Positions 1 through 6,786 of a DNA stretch of 14,040 nt are shown here, in pieces. Origin of the DNA: Thermodesulfobacteriales bacterium (GTDB lineage: Bacteria; Desulfobacterota_D; UBA1144; Nemesobacterales; UBA2774); the NCBI GenBank assembly GCA_004525335.1, contig SPCL01000049.1, forward strand, positions 1-14,040. Direction: 5' to 3'. The notes beneath the pieces were generated by a model. The model had not been told where the DNA came from. It did not search any database and saw only the letters and a list, made by a program, of their open reading frames with translations. Each line of letters begins with the position of its first letter. Within the stretch, counting starts at the first letter, position 1. Both the position numbers and the translations under genes were made by a program.

Positions 1-582
1 CCAAATACAAGACTAATAGCAAAGAGGGTATCAGAAAGACCAAAGCCTAGAGCAGATAAACCTAAGCAGTGGTAGGGAATAGATATGACAAAGGTTATAA
101 CAAACACTGGCTGGGTATATGTAGTAATAGTACTGGACTGGCATACAAAGAAGATAGTAGGACACTACAGCGGAACAAGAGCAACAAGCAGAGAATGGCT
201 GGAAGCTTTAGAGAAAGGACTAAACAGGGAGTTCCCCGGAGGAGTAAGGGGACATGGACTAAAGCTTATGAGTGATAACGGGAGCCAGCCTACTTCACTC
301 AGTTTTATGAAAGCCTGCTCTAATCTTGAAGTAGGGCAAGTCTTTACGAGTTATAACAACCCTAAAGGAAATGCCGATACAGAGAGGATGATAAGAACAA
401 TGAAGGAAGAGCTTTTTTGGTTAAGAGAGTGGGAGAATGAAAGAGAGCTCAGTCTAGAACTGGACAAGTGGGTTGAGTATTACAACAGGAGTTATCTTCA
501 TTCTGCTCTCGGATACAGCTCACCTATTCAGGCGGAAGAGAAATATTACAGTAATCATACTTCACATTTAAATGCTGCTTGA
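1..582 (+). pseudogene. IS3-family transposase (OrfB-type DDE integrase), 5' partial, in-frame amber stop
   Basis: This is the C-terminal integrase domain of an IS3-type transposase. Frame 1 is open from base 1 and ends RADKPKQW, then TAG at 73-75, then GIDMTKV. IS3 OrfB proteins normally have W-G-I-D or a similar run here, so TAG most simply replaces a Trp codon (TGG). The second catalytic Asp is in LMSDNGSQ and the Glu in NADTERMIRTMKEE, with 35 residues between them, which is the family's DD(35)E spacing. The C-terminal YNRSYLHSALGY and SPIQAEE motifs are also present. An ATG at 85 could restart translation, but that product would lack the first catalytic Asp (codon 82-84). The protein is therefore probably inactive unless the stop is read through. 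Apart from this codon the visible frame is intact, so the mutation looks recent. Confidence 0.85.
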
Positions 583-584
583 CA
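1..584 (+). mobile_element. IS3-family insertion sequence, right-hand part
   Basis: The window opens inside an insertion sequence recognised by its DDE transposase. I place the right end at about 584 for two reasons. The bases there read TTGACA and end in CA, as IS3-family termini do (predicted left terminus TGTCAAGCAGC). Directly after it, a different reading frame begins to resemble a glycosyltransferase. The transposase stop would then lie inside the terminal repeat, which is not unusual for compact IS elements. The left end, orfA and any target duplication lie outside the window, so the boundary cannot be confirmed here. Confidence 0.7.
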
Positions 585-701
585 AGTAGTACGGATGGCA
601 ACTTTGAAGTCATGAGAGAGCTTTGTGAGAGCAGTGAAAGATTGAAAATTATCCGTTTTCGCCGAAATTTCGGACATTTAATCAACCAAAATGTTAATTA
701 G
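585..701 (+). pseudogene. Remnant of a family 2 glycosyltransferase
   Basis: Directly after the inferred IS end, frame 3 reads SSTDGNFEVMRELCE and then RLKIIRFRRNFG, before losing similarity and stopping at TAG 699-701. GT2 enzymes of the dolichol-phosphate mannosyltransferase/GtrB type have exactly this arrangement: a VDDGSTDGT-like nucleotide-binding motif, about 15 residues, then V-I-x-x-x-R-N-F-G followed by K-T-A-A-L. Here the sequence after NFG is HLINQNVN, so similarity breaks at about 676. The natural reading is that the IS inserted inside the DDGS-STDGN motif and that a second event removed the rest. The N-terminal half should lie on the far side of the IS, outside this window. The identification rests on about 30 residues recognised by eye. 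Confidence 0.6.
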
Positions 702-826
702 GATATTGCGACCCTCGATAAAAATGGAGATGCTTTCTTGATTGCCTGGATTTAGCTTTTCTTGCAGTTATTGTTGTTCAAACTATTATTAGCCGGCGGT
801 TTCGGGGAGAAATTGGGTTAGCGTGG
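702..826. other. Gene-poor spacer between glycosyltransferase remnant and the 690-aa gene
   Basis: No convincing gene is visible. A plus-strand frame is open from 722 and encodes a hydrophobic stretch (LAFLAVIVVQTIISRRFRG), but it has no start codon, runs into the antisense of the neighbouring gene and matches nothing I recognise. It could be further debris of the disrupted locus. No terminator hairpin with a T-run was found downstream of the minus-strand gene. Confidence 0.35.
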
Positions 827-2899
827 TTAGTTGAGCAAACATTCGGAAACTATCTTTTTTGCTGCTTTTTGAACGGATAAAGCCCATTGTTCACCTTCCT
901 TCAACCCCTCTTCTATCCCGGACATACATACATAGAAAAGATGCCAGCCTTGACGTTCACGCTCATAAACCTGTTCTAATTTACTAGGCTCTCCCTGTGT
1001 GAAGTCCAGCCCCTCCCGAATCTGCGGTATGCCGGCAAGTATGAATTTCACTCCTTCTTCCGGATTGGCCTCGTGGAAAAAAAGAGCTGCCTTGAGGGTA
1101 AATCGCAATAATGCGATAGTAACCGGTAGGCGGGAAACAAAGCAGCCTGTGAAAGGATCGATGATTCGTTTTATTTCGCAGACGCCCCGGGGCAGCGCAT
1201 CAGCATAGGCAGAAAACATCAAAATCCTCAGATAGTCGCCGATCTGTTTACCTGCTCTGGCTTTTGCAATCGATGCCTGAGCAAAAGCATCTTTGTCATG
1301 CCGCATGATCAAACCGGCAGCATGCACGTAACCCAAGCGTTCGGACTGATTCAGTGTTGACAGCAGATAAGCCTGGTCTTCCGCACGGGCGATGAAACTC
1401 GGTGTAAACGGTTGAAAACGGCGCAGGCTGTCTACGAAAATACCGTTGGTGCCACCAGTCACATGGATACGCTGTAGACAGGTGTGCTGGCCATCGAGGT
1501 TTGTTCCGGACTGATAGCGTGTCATCATTTCAGCTTCAGTGGATAAGGACTGGGGCAGTCGGCTGAAAAAAACATATTCGTCCGGTGCGAGCTTGCCGTC
1601 GGGAAACGTCACATCCGGGGTAAATACACCTTTATGAATATCGTGCTTGTTGACCAAAGTACCTGCTATCATACCCAGTGTTATGGGATCCCCCTCGAAA
1701 TCATGACCTGTAGCTCCCCAGAGCGGCGTCTGAAAATGCTCAAACGCAGAGGCGCCTGTTTGTTCTATCAGCTCAGTTTGCGGGAATACTTGGTCCAGAT
1801 CGATTTTGAATGTCGCTCGAATCTTCGGGTTGATCAGCACGTGCCACAGGGCGGATATGGCTTTCAGGAAGCTGTAGTGACGACCATAGCGCCCATCTAC
1901 CCCAAAAATGGAAAGCAGGTCGGCTGCATTATCAGTAGGGCAGCATTGCTCTGCTGCAGGCAGCAATACTTGTTGAACCAGGGCGTCGGTATCTTCCTCC
2001 GTAAAAGCGAAGATGTTCAGCTGGTCGAGGGCAGCATTTTTGCTCAGAACGTGCTTGATATACTTTTTCCCCAGCGTTTGCAGTTGTTTATGGGTCACTG
2101 ATACGGATAAAACAAAGTTGACTTTAGCAGTTTCCTCGGGATGCCGTTGCCGTTCCACCTGGACAGCCTCATCAAAGTTCTTTAGACCGTAGAGGATTTC
2201 GTTACTCTCAGCATTGACACCGATAGGAATAGGGTGGTCATACCAGTAGAGTTGCGGCTCCTGAGAAGTCTTGTTGAGCTGTTCTTGAAAGTGCTGGTCA
2301 AATTCCGAAAGGTCTGCGCCCACGAGTGGTGTGGTCAGCAGAACATTGGAGGTAAAAAGGATTTCTTTAAACGGATTTTCGATCGGGACCGGATTCAAAT
2401 TGCTGATGGTGACAGTGCGCTTTTCTCTGAGCGCGTTTATGCTCGCCGCCTCATGCCCGCGAATACCAACGCCCTCGGGGAAAAGCACAGACCAGATGCA
2501 TTCCGCTATGGTCTTATCATCAGGCAGGTTTTCAGAAAGCATTTCCTCTACATTTTGAAATTTTGCCTGTAATTCTGGATCTTGCTGGCAGCACTGCTCC
2601 AGCTCTTGTGCGACCAGCTGCACACTGTCCAGGTAAAAGTTTGCCCAGTCGGCCCATTTTGATGATTTTGCAAGTTTGGTGAGATAGCCTTGTGCCTGCG
2701 AGAATTGCGCATGATCCTCACCAGCCAGCAGAATTAAAAATGCAGCATTGAGGTTTTGAAGCGTAGTCTCAGTATTGTGATCGTCGGGCAGGTGTGAGAG
2801 TTCAACGGGTAAAATCGGTGCTGTTTTCTGTGTTTGTGACCGGATCAAAAATGTAATGATCGAATTCAATAGGGGTGCTGTTAAAGGCCTATTCTCCAT
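827..2899 (-). CDS. Uncharacterised 690-aa protein, possible GT-A-type glycosyltransferase
   Basis: I do not recognise a named family. There is no signal peptide and no clear membrane segment, so it is probably cytoplasmic. Residues 1-330 are mostly helical-looking and unidentified. The C-terminal half has glycosyltransferase-like features in the right order: GVDGRYGRHYSFLKAISAL (333-351), then KIDLDQVFP with a DLD at 367-369 like a metal-binding DXD, then GGTNGIFVDSLRRFQPF (482-498), then ARAEDQAYLL with ED at 507-508, then HAAGLIMRHDKDAF (526-539), where a His could be the third metal ligand. GT-A enzymes such as GT78 and GT81 use a DXD plus a late His; applying this here is inference. Both the ATG at 2899 and its weak upstream GAGA are unremarkable, so the start is moderately sure. 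Base composition is clearly richer in GC than the genes to the right, and the gene lies beside an IS scar, which suggests acquisition. The sugar donor and acceptor cannot be read from the sequence. Confidence 0.8.
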   Translation of the reverse strand: MENRPLTAPLLNSIITFLIRSQTQKTAPILPVELSHLPDDHNTETTLQNLNAAFLILLAGEDHAQFSQAQGYLTKLAKSSKWADWANFYLDSVQLVAQELEQCCQQDPELQAKFQNVEEMLSENLPDDKTIAECIWSVLFPEGVGIRGHEAASINALREKRTVTISNLNPVPIENPFKEILFTSNVLLTTPLVGADLSEFDQHFQEQLNKTSQEPQLYWYDHPIPIGVNAESNEILYGLKNFDEAVQVERQRHPEETAKVNFVLSVSVTHKQLQTLGKKYIKHVLSKNAALDQLNIFAFTEEDTDALVQQVLLPAAEQCCPTDNAADLLSIFGVDGRYGRHYSFLKAISALWHVLINPKIRATFKIDLDQVFPQTELIEQTGASAFEHFQTPLWGATGHDFEGDPITLGMIAGTLVNKHDIHKGVFTPDVTFPDGKLAPDEYVFFSRLPQSLSTEAEMMTRYQSGTNLDGQHTCLQRIHVTGGTNGIFVDSLRRFQPFTPSFIARAEDQAYLLSTLNQSERLGYVHAAGLIMRHDKDAFAQASIAKARAGKQIGDYLRILMFSAYADALPRGVCEIKRIIDPFTGCFVSRLPVTIALLRFTLKAALFFHEANPEEGVKFILAGIPQIREGLDFTQGEPSKLEQVYERERQGWHLFYVCMSGIEEGLKEGEQWALSVQKAAKKIVSECLLN

Positions 2900-3341
2900 A
2901 CCGGTCTCAAAGATATCGCGGTTACAATCAAAAGTAAAGTCTTTGCAATGTTGAGGAAGATCAGAAAATGGACTGAAGCAGCAGGAATAGTAGATGAATT
3001 TATCACCTACATCGACTCAGGTGTCTCCGCGGTCTACAGTCTTGACATACATATGAAGTGAACCTGATTCTTCTGATAAATATTCTAATATTAACAGATG
3101 TGACTCGATATCCAGTTTTTCTCGTCACTTTTACGCTGCTGCGATTTTGCTTTTTAACAAACAATATAAAAGGTGCATTTTTTAACCGCAGAAGAAAGGT
3201 AACAGCTTAATCAGATACTAACGGAAACAGTACAAGATTGAATACACAAAGGGGTGTTTCGGACCCCCTTTTTTGTTTAATATTAATATTCATAATTCCA
3301 ACTTAAACCGGGCTTGACAAAAGGGGAGCAGTACAATAGGT
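2900..3341. other. Long intergenic region without a convincing gene
   Basis: The 442 bases between the two minus-strand genes hold no recognisable gene, tRNA or repeat array. A plus-strand small ORF at 2948-3061 (37 codons, from ATG, reading MLRKIRKWTEAAG and ending SLDIHMK) is open back to 2885. It lacks a ribosome binding site and resembles nothing I know, so it may be a gene remnant. The rightmost part carries a terminator-like hairpin, listed separately. The upstream region of the 690-aa gene must lie in the left part, but no clear promoter could be chosen. Confidence 0.5.
3246..3276. terminator. Rho-independent terminator-like hairpin
   Basis: The arms AAAGGGG (3248-3254) and CCCCTTT enclose a loop of about ten bases containing TTTCGG. 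They are followed on the plus strand by a run of T, and ACA/TGT flanks allow the stem to extend. On the minus strand the hairpin lies about 65 bases past the cellulase stop codon, where an A-run precedes and only TTTGTGT follows. It could therefore end the cellulase message weakly while acting better on plus-strand transcripts. No plus-strand gene upstream is evident, so which direction it serves is unclear. Confidence 0.55.
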
Positions 3342-5336
3342 CTATCTGTTGGCGCAGAATCCGAAGTTCACTGTTCCTCCCGCCTGGACTGTATTATTCC
3401 ATGAAACACCTTCTGCGGTAACAGTATTGCCAACCTGTTCATAATCAGCGTTCCAGAGGTTGCGAATTGAACCTTCTATTGGAAAAGAAACTGTCCAGTC
3501 CACTGGAGTAGAAGTGGTGTTTACAACATCAACATGAGCGCAGTACCCTGCTCCCCAGTCATCATTTATTGTTACCTCAGTAGTAACGTCACCGCCTGAG
3601 TGCTCATTAAACTCGTCATTGTCGTTGGCGCTAGCGCAACCAGGGTCACTTGGGAAGTCAGTTAGCCCGTCTGCGTCATTATCGATTCCATCTGAACAAG
3701 CAAACGTAGGTGGTGGTGTAGGTGCAGGAGTTGGGGCTGGTGTAGGGCTTGGTGTAGGTGCAGGAGTTGGAGCGGGCGTAGGACTTGGAGTAGGTGCAGG
3801 AGTTGGAACGGGTGTAGGACTTGGTGTAGGTGCAGGAGTTGGTTGCGGTTGAGAGCCCCTATCTGCACAGAATCCAAATTCGATCGATTGACCGGGATTT
3901 GCAATATTATTCCAAGAAACGCCCTGTGCTGTAACCTCATTGCCATTTTGACTATATGTAGCATTCCACATGTCTCCCACAGTTCCCTCTACTGAAAATG
4001 TTACAGTCCAGTCAGATGCGCTCTGTGAGTTATTTGTAACAGTAACAGCAGCGCAGTAGCCCGTGCCCCAGTCGTCATTTATATTTACTTCGGCAGTAAT
4101 GTCCCCTCCCGGTGACTGGTTAAATTCGTCGTTGTCATTGGCGCTGTCACACCCCGGATCATCCGGATAATCTGTGAGAGCATCACCATCGTTATCTATC
4201 CCGTCAGAACAATCGGGAGTTGGAGGGGGGTTTGTAGACCCGTCCATCAACTGAGCAAGTAGAGCGATTTTATCCTGCCATACATCCTGCCAATTGTCTT
4301 GCAGAATCCCTCCGGTATCACCACTATTAGGGTTCCACGACCAGTAGAAAAAATTGGTCATGCCTTTGCCGTCCATATAATTAATTAGTGCATCTTGCCA
4401 TGTTTTGTCTCTGGAATCACCGCCGTTTCCGTATCTACCTCCGAACTCACCGATTATCACAGCGTATCCCCTGTCGACCAGGTGCCCGAAATGGGTCTCC
4501 CAAATATCGGGCATGTTGTTGGGAAAGCTGGAATCATTAAAATAAGGCTGAACGAAAACATCAGGCCCATAAACATGCGGGCTTAGTACCAGCTTGTCCT
4601 CAGGGATACTAAGCGGGGAACAATCAAACGGCTCAAGATTGCCGCCCCACCAGTGGTTAATTGAACTTGAGCATGATGGATTACTCTCAATCCCTTGTAC
4701 AAAGATTAGTATTTTAGGGTTTACCTGAAGCACATCTGATGCAGCTTTTTCAGCGGCTGTGTTCCAATCGGTAAGAGAATTACCAGTACCCCAAGTCGCA
4801 GGTCCATGAGGTTCATTTTTTATATCTATTGCGAAAACTCTCTCAACATCCCGGTATCTATTAGCTACGAAAACTAGATCAGAAACCCAGTCCTGCTCGG
4901 AGTAATTACTGTTATACCATAGCTCCTCAATTGTCTGACAGTCCGAGGTATGATGATCTAACAGTACATAAAAACCTTGTCTGTCTAGCTCGTCAATGAC
5001 CTTGTCCATTATCTGAAGAGAATTAAGACCCTGTAAATCTGGATTAAGTGAATAATTTATGCTTGTGACTCCCACGTCATTTAATGTAGCAGGGCAGAAT
5101 GGAAGCCTGATTGCAGTAAATCCAAGCCCCTTAATCTGCTCAATCATATCTTTCCAGTTTCTAGCCCATAGGCCATGAACCACATGATTATTCGTTTCAA
5201 ACCCAAACCAGCTAACCCCATATAAATTTATTTCTTGACTACTATCGTTATACACTTTTCCATCTTCAACGTAGTAGCTCCATGCGGGCGCAGAAAGCAG
5301 AAAGCAGATTGAGAAAACAACTAATAATTTTCGCAT
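3342..5336 (-). CDS. Secreted multimodular endoglucanase: GH5 with two CBM2 modules
   Basis: A predicted extracellular endo-1,4-beta-glucanase that binds and cuts cellulose. Residues 1-20 form a signal peptide ending SAPAWS. The GH5 domain covers about 21-365; its GVSWFGFET, HGLWARNW, LQGLNSLQIMDK and WNPNSGDTGGIL motifs resemble the Acidothermus E1 endoglucanase type (subfamily 1, judged from memory). The catalytic acid should be E175 (KNEP) and the nucleophile E297 (IGEFGG), with R77, H128/H129, H254, Y256 and W332 as likely active-site residues. Then comes a duplicated unit. Asp-rich Cys-bounded segments lie at 376-405 and 547-576 (CSDGIDND...DPGC), each followed by a CBM2 at about 411-491 and 581-662. 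Cys428/Cys490 and Cys599/Cys661 could pair. A Pro-Thr linker (497-544) joins the units. A strong AGGGAGG lies upstream (5344-5350), supporting the ATG. The gene stands alone, opposite the neighbouring TPR gene. It could have been acquired; composition is only slightly different from the core. Confidence 0.93.
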   Translation of the reverse strand: MRKLLVVFSICFLLSAPAWSYYVEDGKVYNDSSQEINLYGVSWFGFETNNHVVHGLWARNWKDMIEQIKGLGFTAIRLPFCPATLNDVGVTSINYSLNPDLQGLNSLQIMDKVIDELDRQGFYVLLDHHTSDCQTIEELWYNSNYSEQDWVSDLVFVANRYRDVERVFAIDIKNEPHGPATWGTGNSLTDWNTAAEKAASDVLQVNPKILIFVQGIESNPSCSSSINHWWGGNLEPFDCSPLSIPEDKLVLSPHVYGPDVFVQPYFNDSSFPNNMPDIWETHFGHLVDRGYAVIIGEFGGRYGNGGDSRDKTWQDALINYMDGKGMTNFFYWSWNPNSGDTGGILQDNWQDVWQDKIALLAQLMDGSTNPPPTPDCSDGIDNDGDALTDYPDDPGCDSANDNDEFNQSPGGDITAEVNINDDWGTGYCAAVTVTNNSQSASDWTVTFSVEGTVGDMWNATYSQNGNEVTAQGVSWNNIANPGQSIEFGFCADRGSQPQPTPAPTPSPTPVPTPAPTPSPTPAPTPAPTPSPTPAPTPAPTPPPTFACSDGIDNDADGLTDFPSDPGCASANDNDEFNEHSGGDVTTEVTINDDWGAGYCAHVDVVNTTSTPVDWTVSFPIEGSIRNLWNADYEQVGNTVTAEGVSWNNTVQAGGTVNFGFCANR
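3718..3843. repeat. 36-bp tandem repeat encoding the cellulase Pro-Thr linker
   Basis: Three full units and one partial unit begin with GTAGGTGCAGGAGTTGG at 3718, 3754, 3790 and 3826, an exact period of 36. On the coding (minus) strand each unit encodes 12 residues of the type PTPAPTPSPTPA. Units differ at a few positions, mostly silent or A/V changes. Slippage or recombination here would change linker length in steps of 12 residues without breaking the frame. Confidence 0.9.
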
Positions 5337-5527
5337 GAGACATCCTCCCTTTTTGATTAAACTAGTTGTGTAAAGTACTTCATCCTTATAATTCTACGTA
5401 AACTTACGATGATATGGATTAAATATGTGCAAGGTTTATGCCAAATATTTGGAGATACAAATATTCATTGATTAATAGCAGTTATATAGGACGAGAGAAA
5501 CGAACGTTCAAATTTTAGCATCATTAT

Positions 5528-5545
5528 CAGTGTTATATCACACTG
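5528..5545. promoter_or_regulatory. Operator-like inverted repeat
   Basis: CAGTGT and ACACTG form perfect 6-base arms around a 6-base AT-rich centre (TATATC). It lies about 190 bases upstream of the cellulase start and 75 bases upstream of the TPR start, within a divergent intergenic region. Size and symmetry suit a dimeric helix-turn-helix regulator. The arms do not fit the CRP or FNR consensus spacing. An 18-base palindrome can occur by chance in such a region, so a regulatory role is speculative. Confidence 0.3.
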
Positions 5546-5582
5546 TGGAATTGTGCAACTTTATACATTTGAGATTTAAAAC

Positions 5583-5611
5583 TTGACTCTTAAATTAGAT
5601 ATCAATATCCT
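5583..5611 (+). promoter_or_regulatory. Possible sigma-70 promoter for the TPR-aroQ genes
   Basis: TTGACT (5583-5588) matches the -35 consensus at five of six bases, and TATCCT (5606-5611) matches the -10 at four of six, with the ideal 17-base spacer. The downstream ATG at 5621 is only 9 bases past the -10 box, so transcription would begin almost at the start codon. No Shine-Dalgarno precedes that ATG, which would fit a leaderless message. The alternative is that the match is fortuitous in AT-rich DNA. Confidence 0.35.
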
Positions 5612-5620
5612 CAAAAGCAT

Positions 5621-6334
5621 ATGTGTCAAAAAGAACAGATTGATCAAAATGAACTTCTGGCTTTGGAAAAAAAGTATGAAACCATACTAAGCAATGATCC
5701 GGCATCCAATACATTTTGCTTACTTGCGGATATTCAATACAGGCTGGGCAAGGTAGATAAAGCTACAGGTGTATTGATTAGGGGTTTAGGATATAATAAG
5801 AATAACGCTACAGCTAGATTCTTATTAGGCAAGATTTATTATGACAGATGGCTCATCGAACAGGCTAAAAAAGAAATGAAGAAAGTATTAGAGCTGATGC
5901 CTGACAATCTAGAAGCAGCAAAATTACTCTCTCAAATTTACAAGAGTGAAGACAACTTTAACAAAGCGCTTGAAACACTGGAAGAAACATATGTATTCCA
6001 TAGAGATGATACAGATATTCACAGTCAAATTAATGAGATTAAAAAGGAACTGTCACAAATAGAGAACAAATCCAGCATGCAAGCTTTTGAAACACCGATA
6101 GAATCAAGAAAAGTAAAGGAAATCAGCATGGATGATTCTCTCGGAAATAGTGAAGTCCTTACGGGGACAATGTTGAATCTTTATATAGAACAAGGCCAGT
6201 ATGATAAAGCATTAGAAATAATAGAGCACATATATAAAAACGAAGAAGAAAAAACCTCTTCAATTGAAAATTTAGAGAAAACCAAGTTAAATAAAATAAA
6301 CCTGTCCGCAGGATTCGGTTCTAAGGAACAATAG
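5621..6334 (+). CDS. Tetratricopeptide repeat (TPR) protein
   Basis: A 237-residue soluble helical-repeat protein, probably a protein-protein interaction scaffold; its partner cannot be inferred. Three TPR-like units are visible at about 29-62, 63-96 and 97-130, with typical small/aromatic positions (LADIQYRLGKVDKA, LLGKIYYDRWLIEQA, LLSQIYKSEDNFNKA). A fourth lies near the C-terminus at 182-207 (LNLYIEQGQYDKALEI), after a charged, probably disordered stretch of about 45 residues. There is no signal peptide or membrane segment. The ATG at 5621 has no obvious ribosome binding site; an in-frame stop at 5591 limits any upstream extension. Only 5 bases separate its stop from aroQ, so the two are almost surely co-transcribed and probably translationally coupled. 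Confidence 0.85.
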   Translation: MCQKEQIDQNELLALEKKYETILSNDPASNTFCLLADIQYRLGKVDKATGVLIRGLGYNKNNATARFLLGKIYYDRWLIEQAKKEMKKVLELMPDNLEAAKLLSQIYKSEDNFNKALETLEETYVFHRDDTDIHSQINEIKKELSQIENKSSMQAFETPIESRKVKEISMDDSLGNSEVLTGTMLNLYIEQGQYDKALEIIEHIYKNEEEKTSSIENLEKTKLNKINLSAGFGSKEQ

Positions 6335-6339
6335 CAAAA

Positions 6340-6786
6340 ATGAAGATATTAGTTATACACGGGCCCAACCTTAACATGCTCGGGAAAAGAGAGCCCGATA
6401 TTTACGGCTCCACTACTCTTGAAGAGATAAATACATCTTTGACCAACTGCTCTGAGAAGCTTGGAGCAGAACTTTCATTCTTCCAATCTAATTCTGAGGG
6501 GGATATTGTAAGTACTATTCAAGACGCCATGTCTAAATTTGCGGGTATTGTAATCAACCCCGGAGCATACACGCACACCAGTGTTGCTATTAGAGATGCA
6601 ATTTTATCTTCAGGATTGCCGGTTGTAGAAGTACATATATCAAACATCTACAAGCGGGAAGATTTTAGACAGAAATCATTTGTTTCAGGAGTTGCGCTCG
6701 GAGTTATTTCTGGCTTTGGAATCAACAGCTACTTTCTTGGTCTTAGTGGACTAGTGGAACATTTAAGCAAGAACGAGACTAACTAA
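6340..6786 (+). CDS. aroQ: Type II 3-dehydroquinate dehydratase
   Basis: Catalyses the third step of the shikimate pathway in the cytoplasm, turning 3-dehydroquinate into 3-dehydroshikimate. At 148 residues it has the normal length of the dodecameric type II enzyme. The N-terminus IHGPNLNMLGKREPDIYG holds Arg17 of the mobile lid and the catalytic Tyr22. Residues 73-81 (NPGAYTHTS) and EVHISNIYKRE with catalytic His99 complete the active site. The ribosome binding site AAGGA lies inside the end of the TPR gene, about ten bases before the ATG, which supports this start and coupling. The gene is unbroken and ordinary in composition. Confidence 0.97.
   Translation: MKILVIHGPNLNMLGKREPDIYGSTTLEEINTSLTNCSEKLGAELSFFQSNSEGDIVSTIQDAMSKFAGIVINPGAYTHTSVAIRDAILSSGLPVVEVHISNIYKREDFRQKSFVSGVALGVISGFGINSYFLGLSGLVEHLSKNETN

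Larger units (their letters stand above)
5337..5620. promoter_or_regulatory. Divergent intergenic region between cellulase and TPR genes
   Basis: These 284 AT-rich bases separate two divergently transcribed genes, so promoters for both should be here. The cellulase side shows a strong Shine-Dalgarno (5344-5350) but no promoter that I can choose with confidence. The TPR side has a possible sigma-70 promoter, and an inverted repeat lies between; both are listed separately. I see no gene or stable RNA. Confidence 0.5.

Noticed and set aside
662..673. Perfect 12-base palindrome CCGAAATTTCGG
   Set aside because: It falls inside codons for the conserved R-R-N-F-G motif of the glycosyltransferase remnant, so the coding sequence explains it.
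702..737. Frame reading DIATLDKNGD as continuation of the GT2 remnant
   Set aside because: GT2 proteins have a similar GDI-ATLD stretch, but the distance from the NFG motif is too short by about ten residues and the following residues do not fit.
1634..2101. Open plus-strand frame of 155 codons
   Set aside because: It is fully antisense to the 690-aa gene, has no ribosome binding site and encodes no recognisable motif.
3718..3843. Regular 36-base period suggesting a CRISPR array
   Set aside because: The units are contiguous with no unique spacers and are translated as a Pro-Thr linker; no cas genes are present.
3619..3964. Val/Gly-rich plus frame and Leu/His-rich minus frame
   Set aside because: Both are low-complexity shadows produced by the Pro-Thr linker repeat in other frames.
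4133..4209. Asp-rich segment (and its second copy near 3610-3700) as a dockerin for a cellulosome
   Set aside because: Each segment has only one short Asp loop bounded by Cys and lacks the paired loop-helix repeats of dockerins; no scaffoldin or cohesin is in the window.
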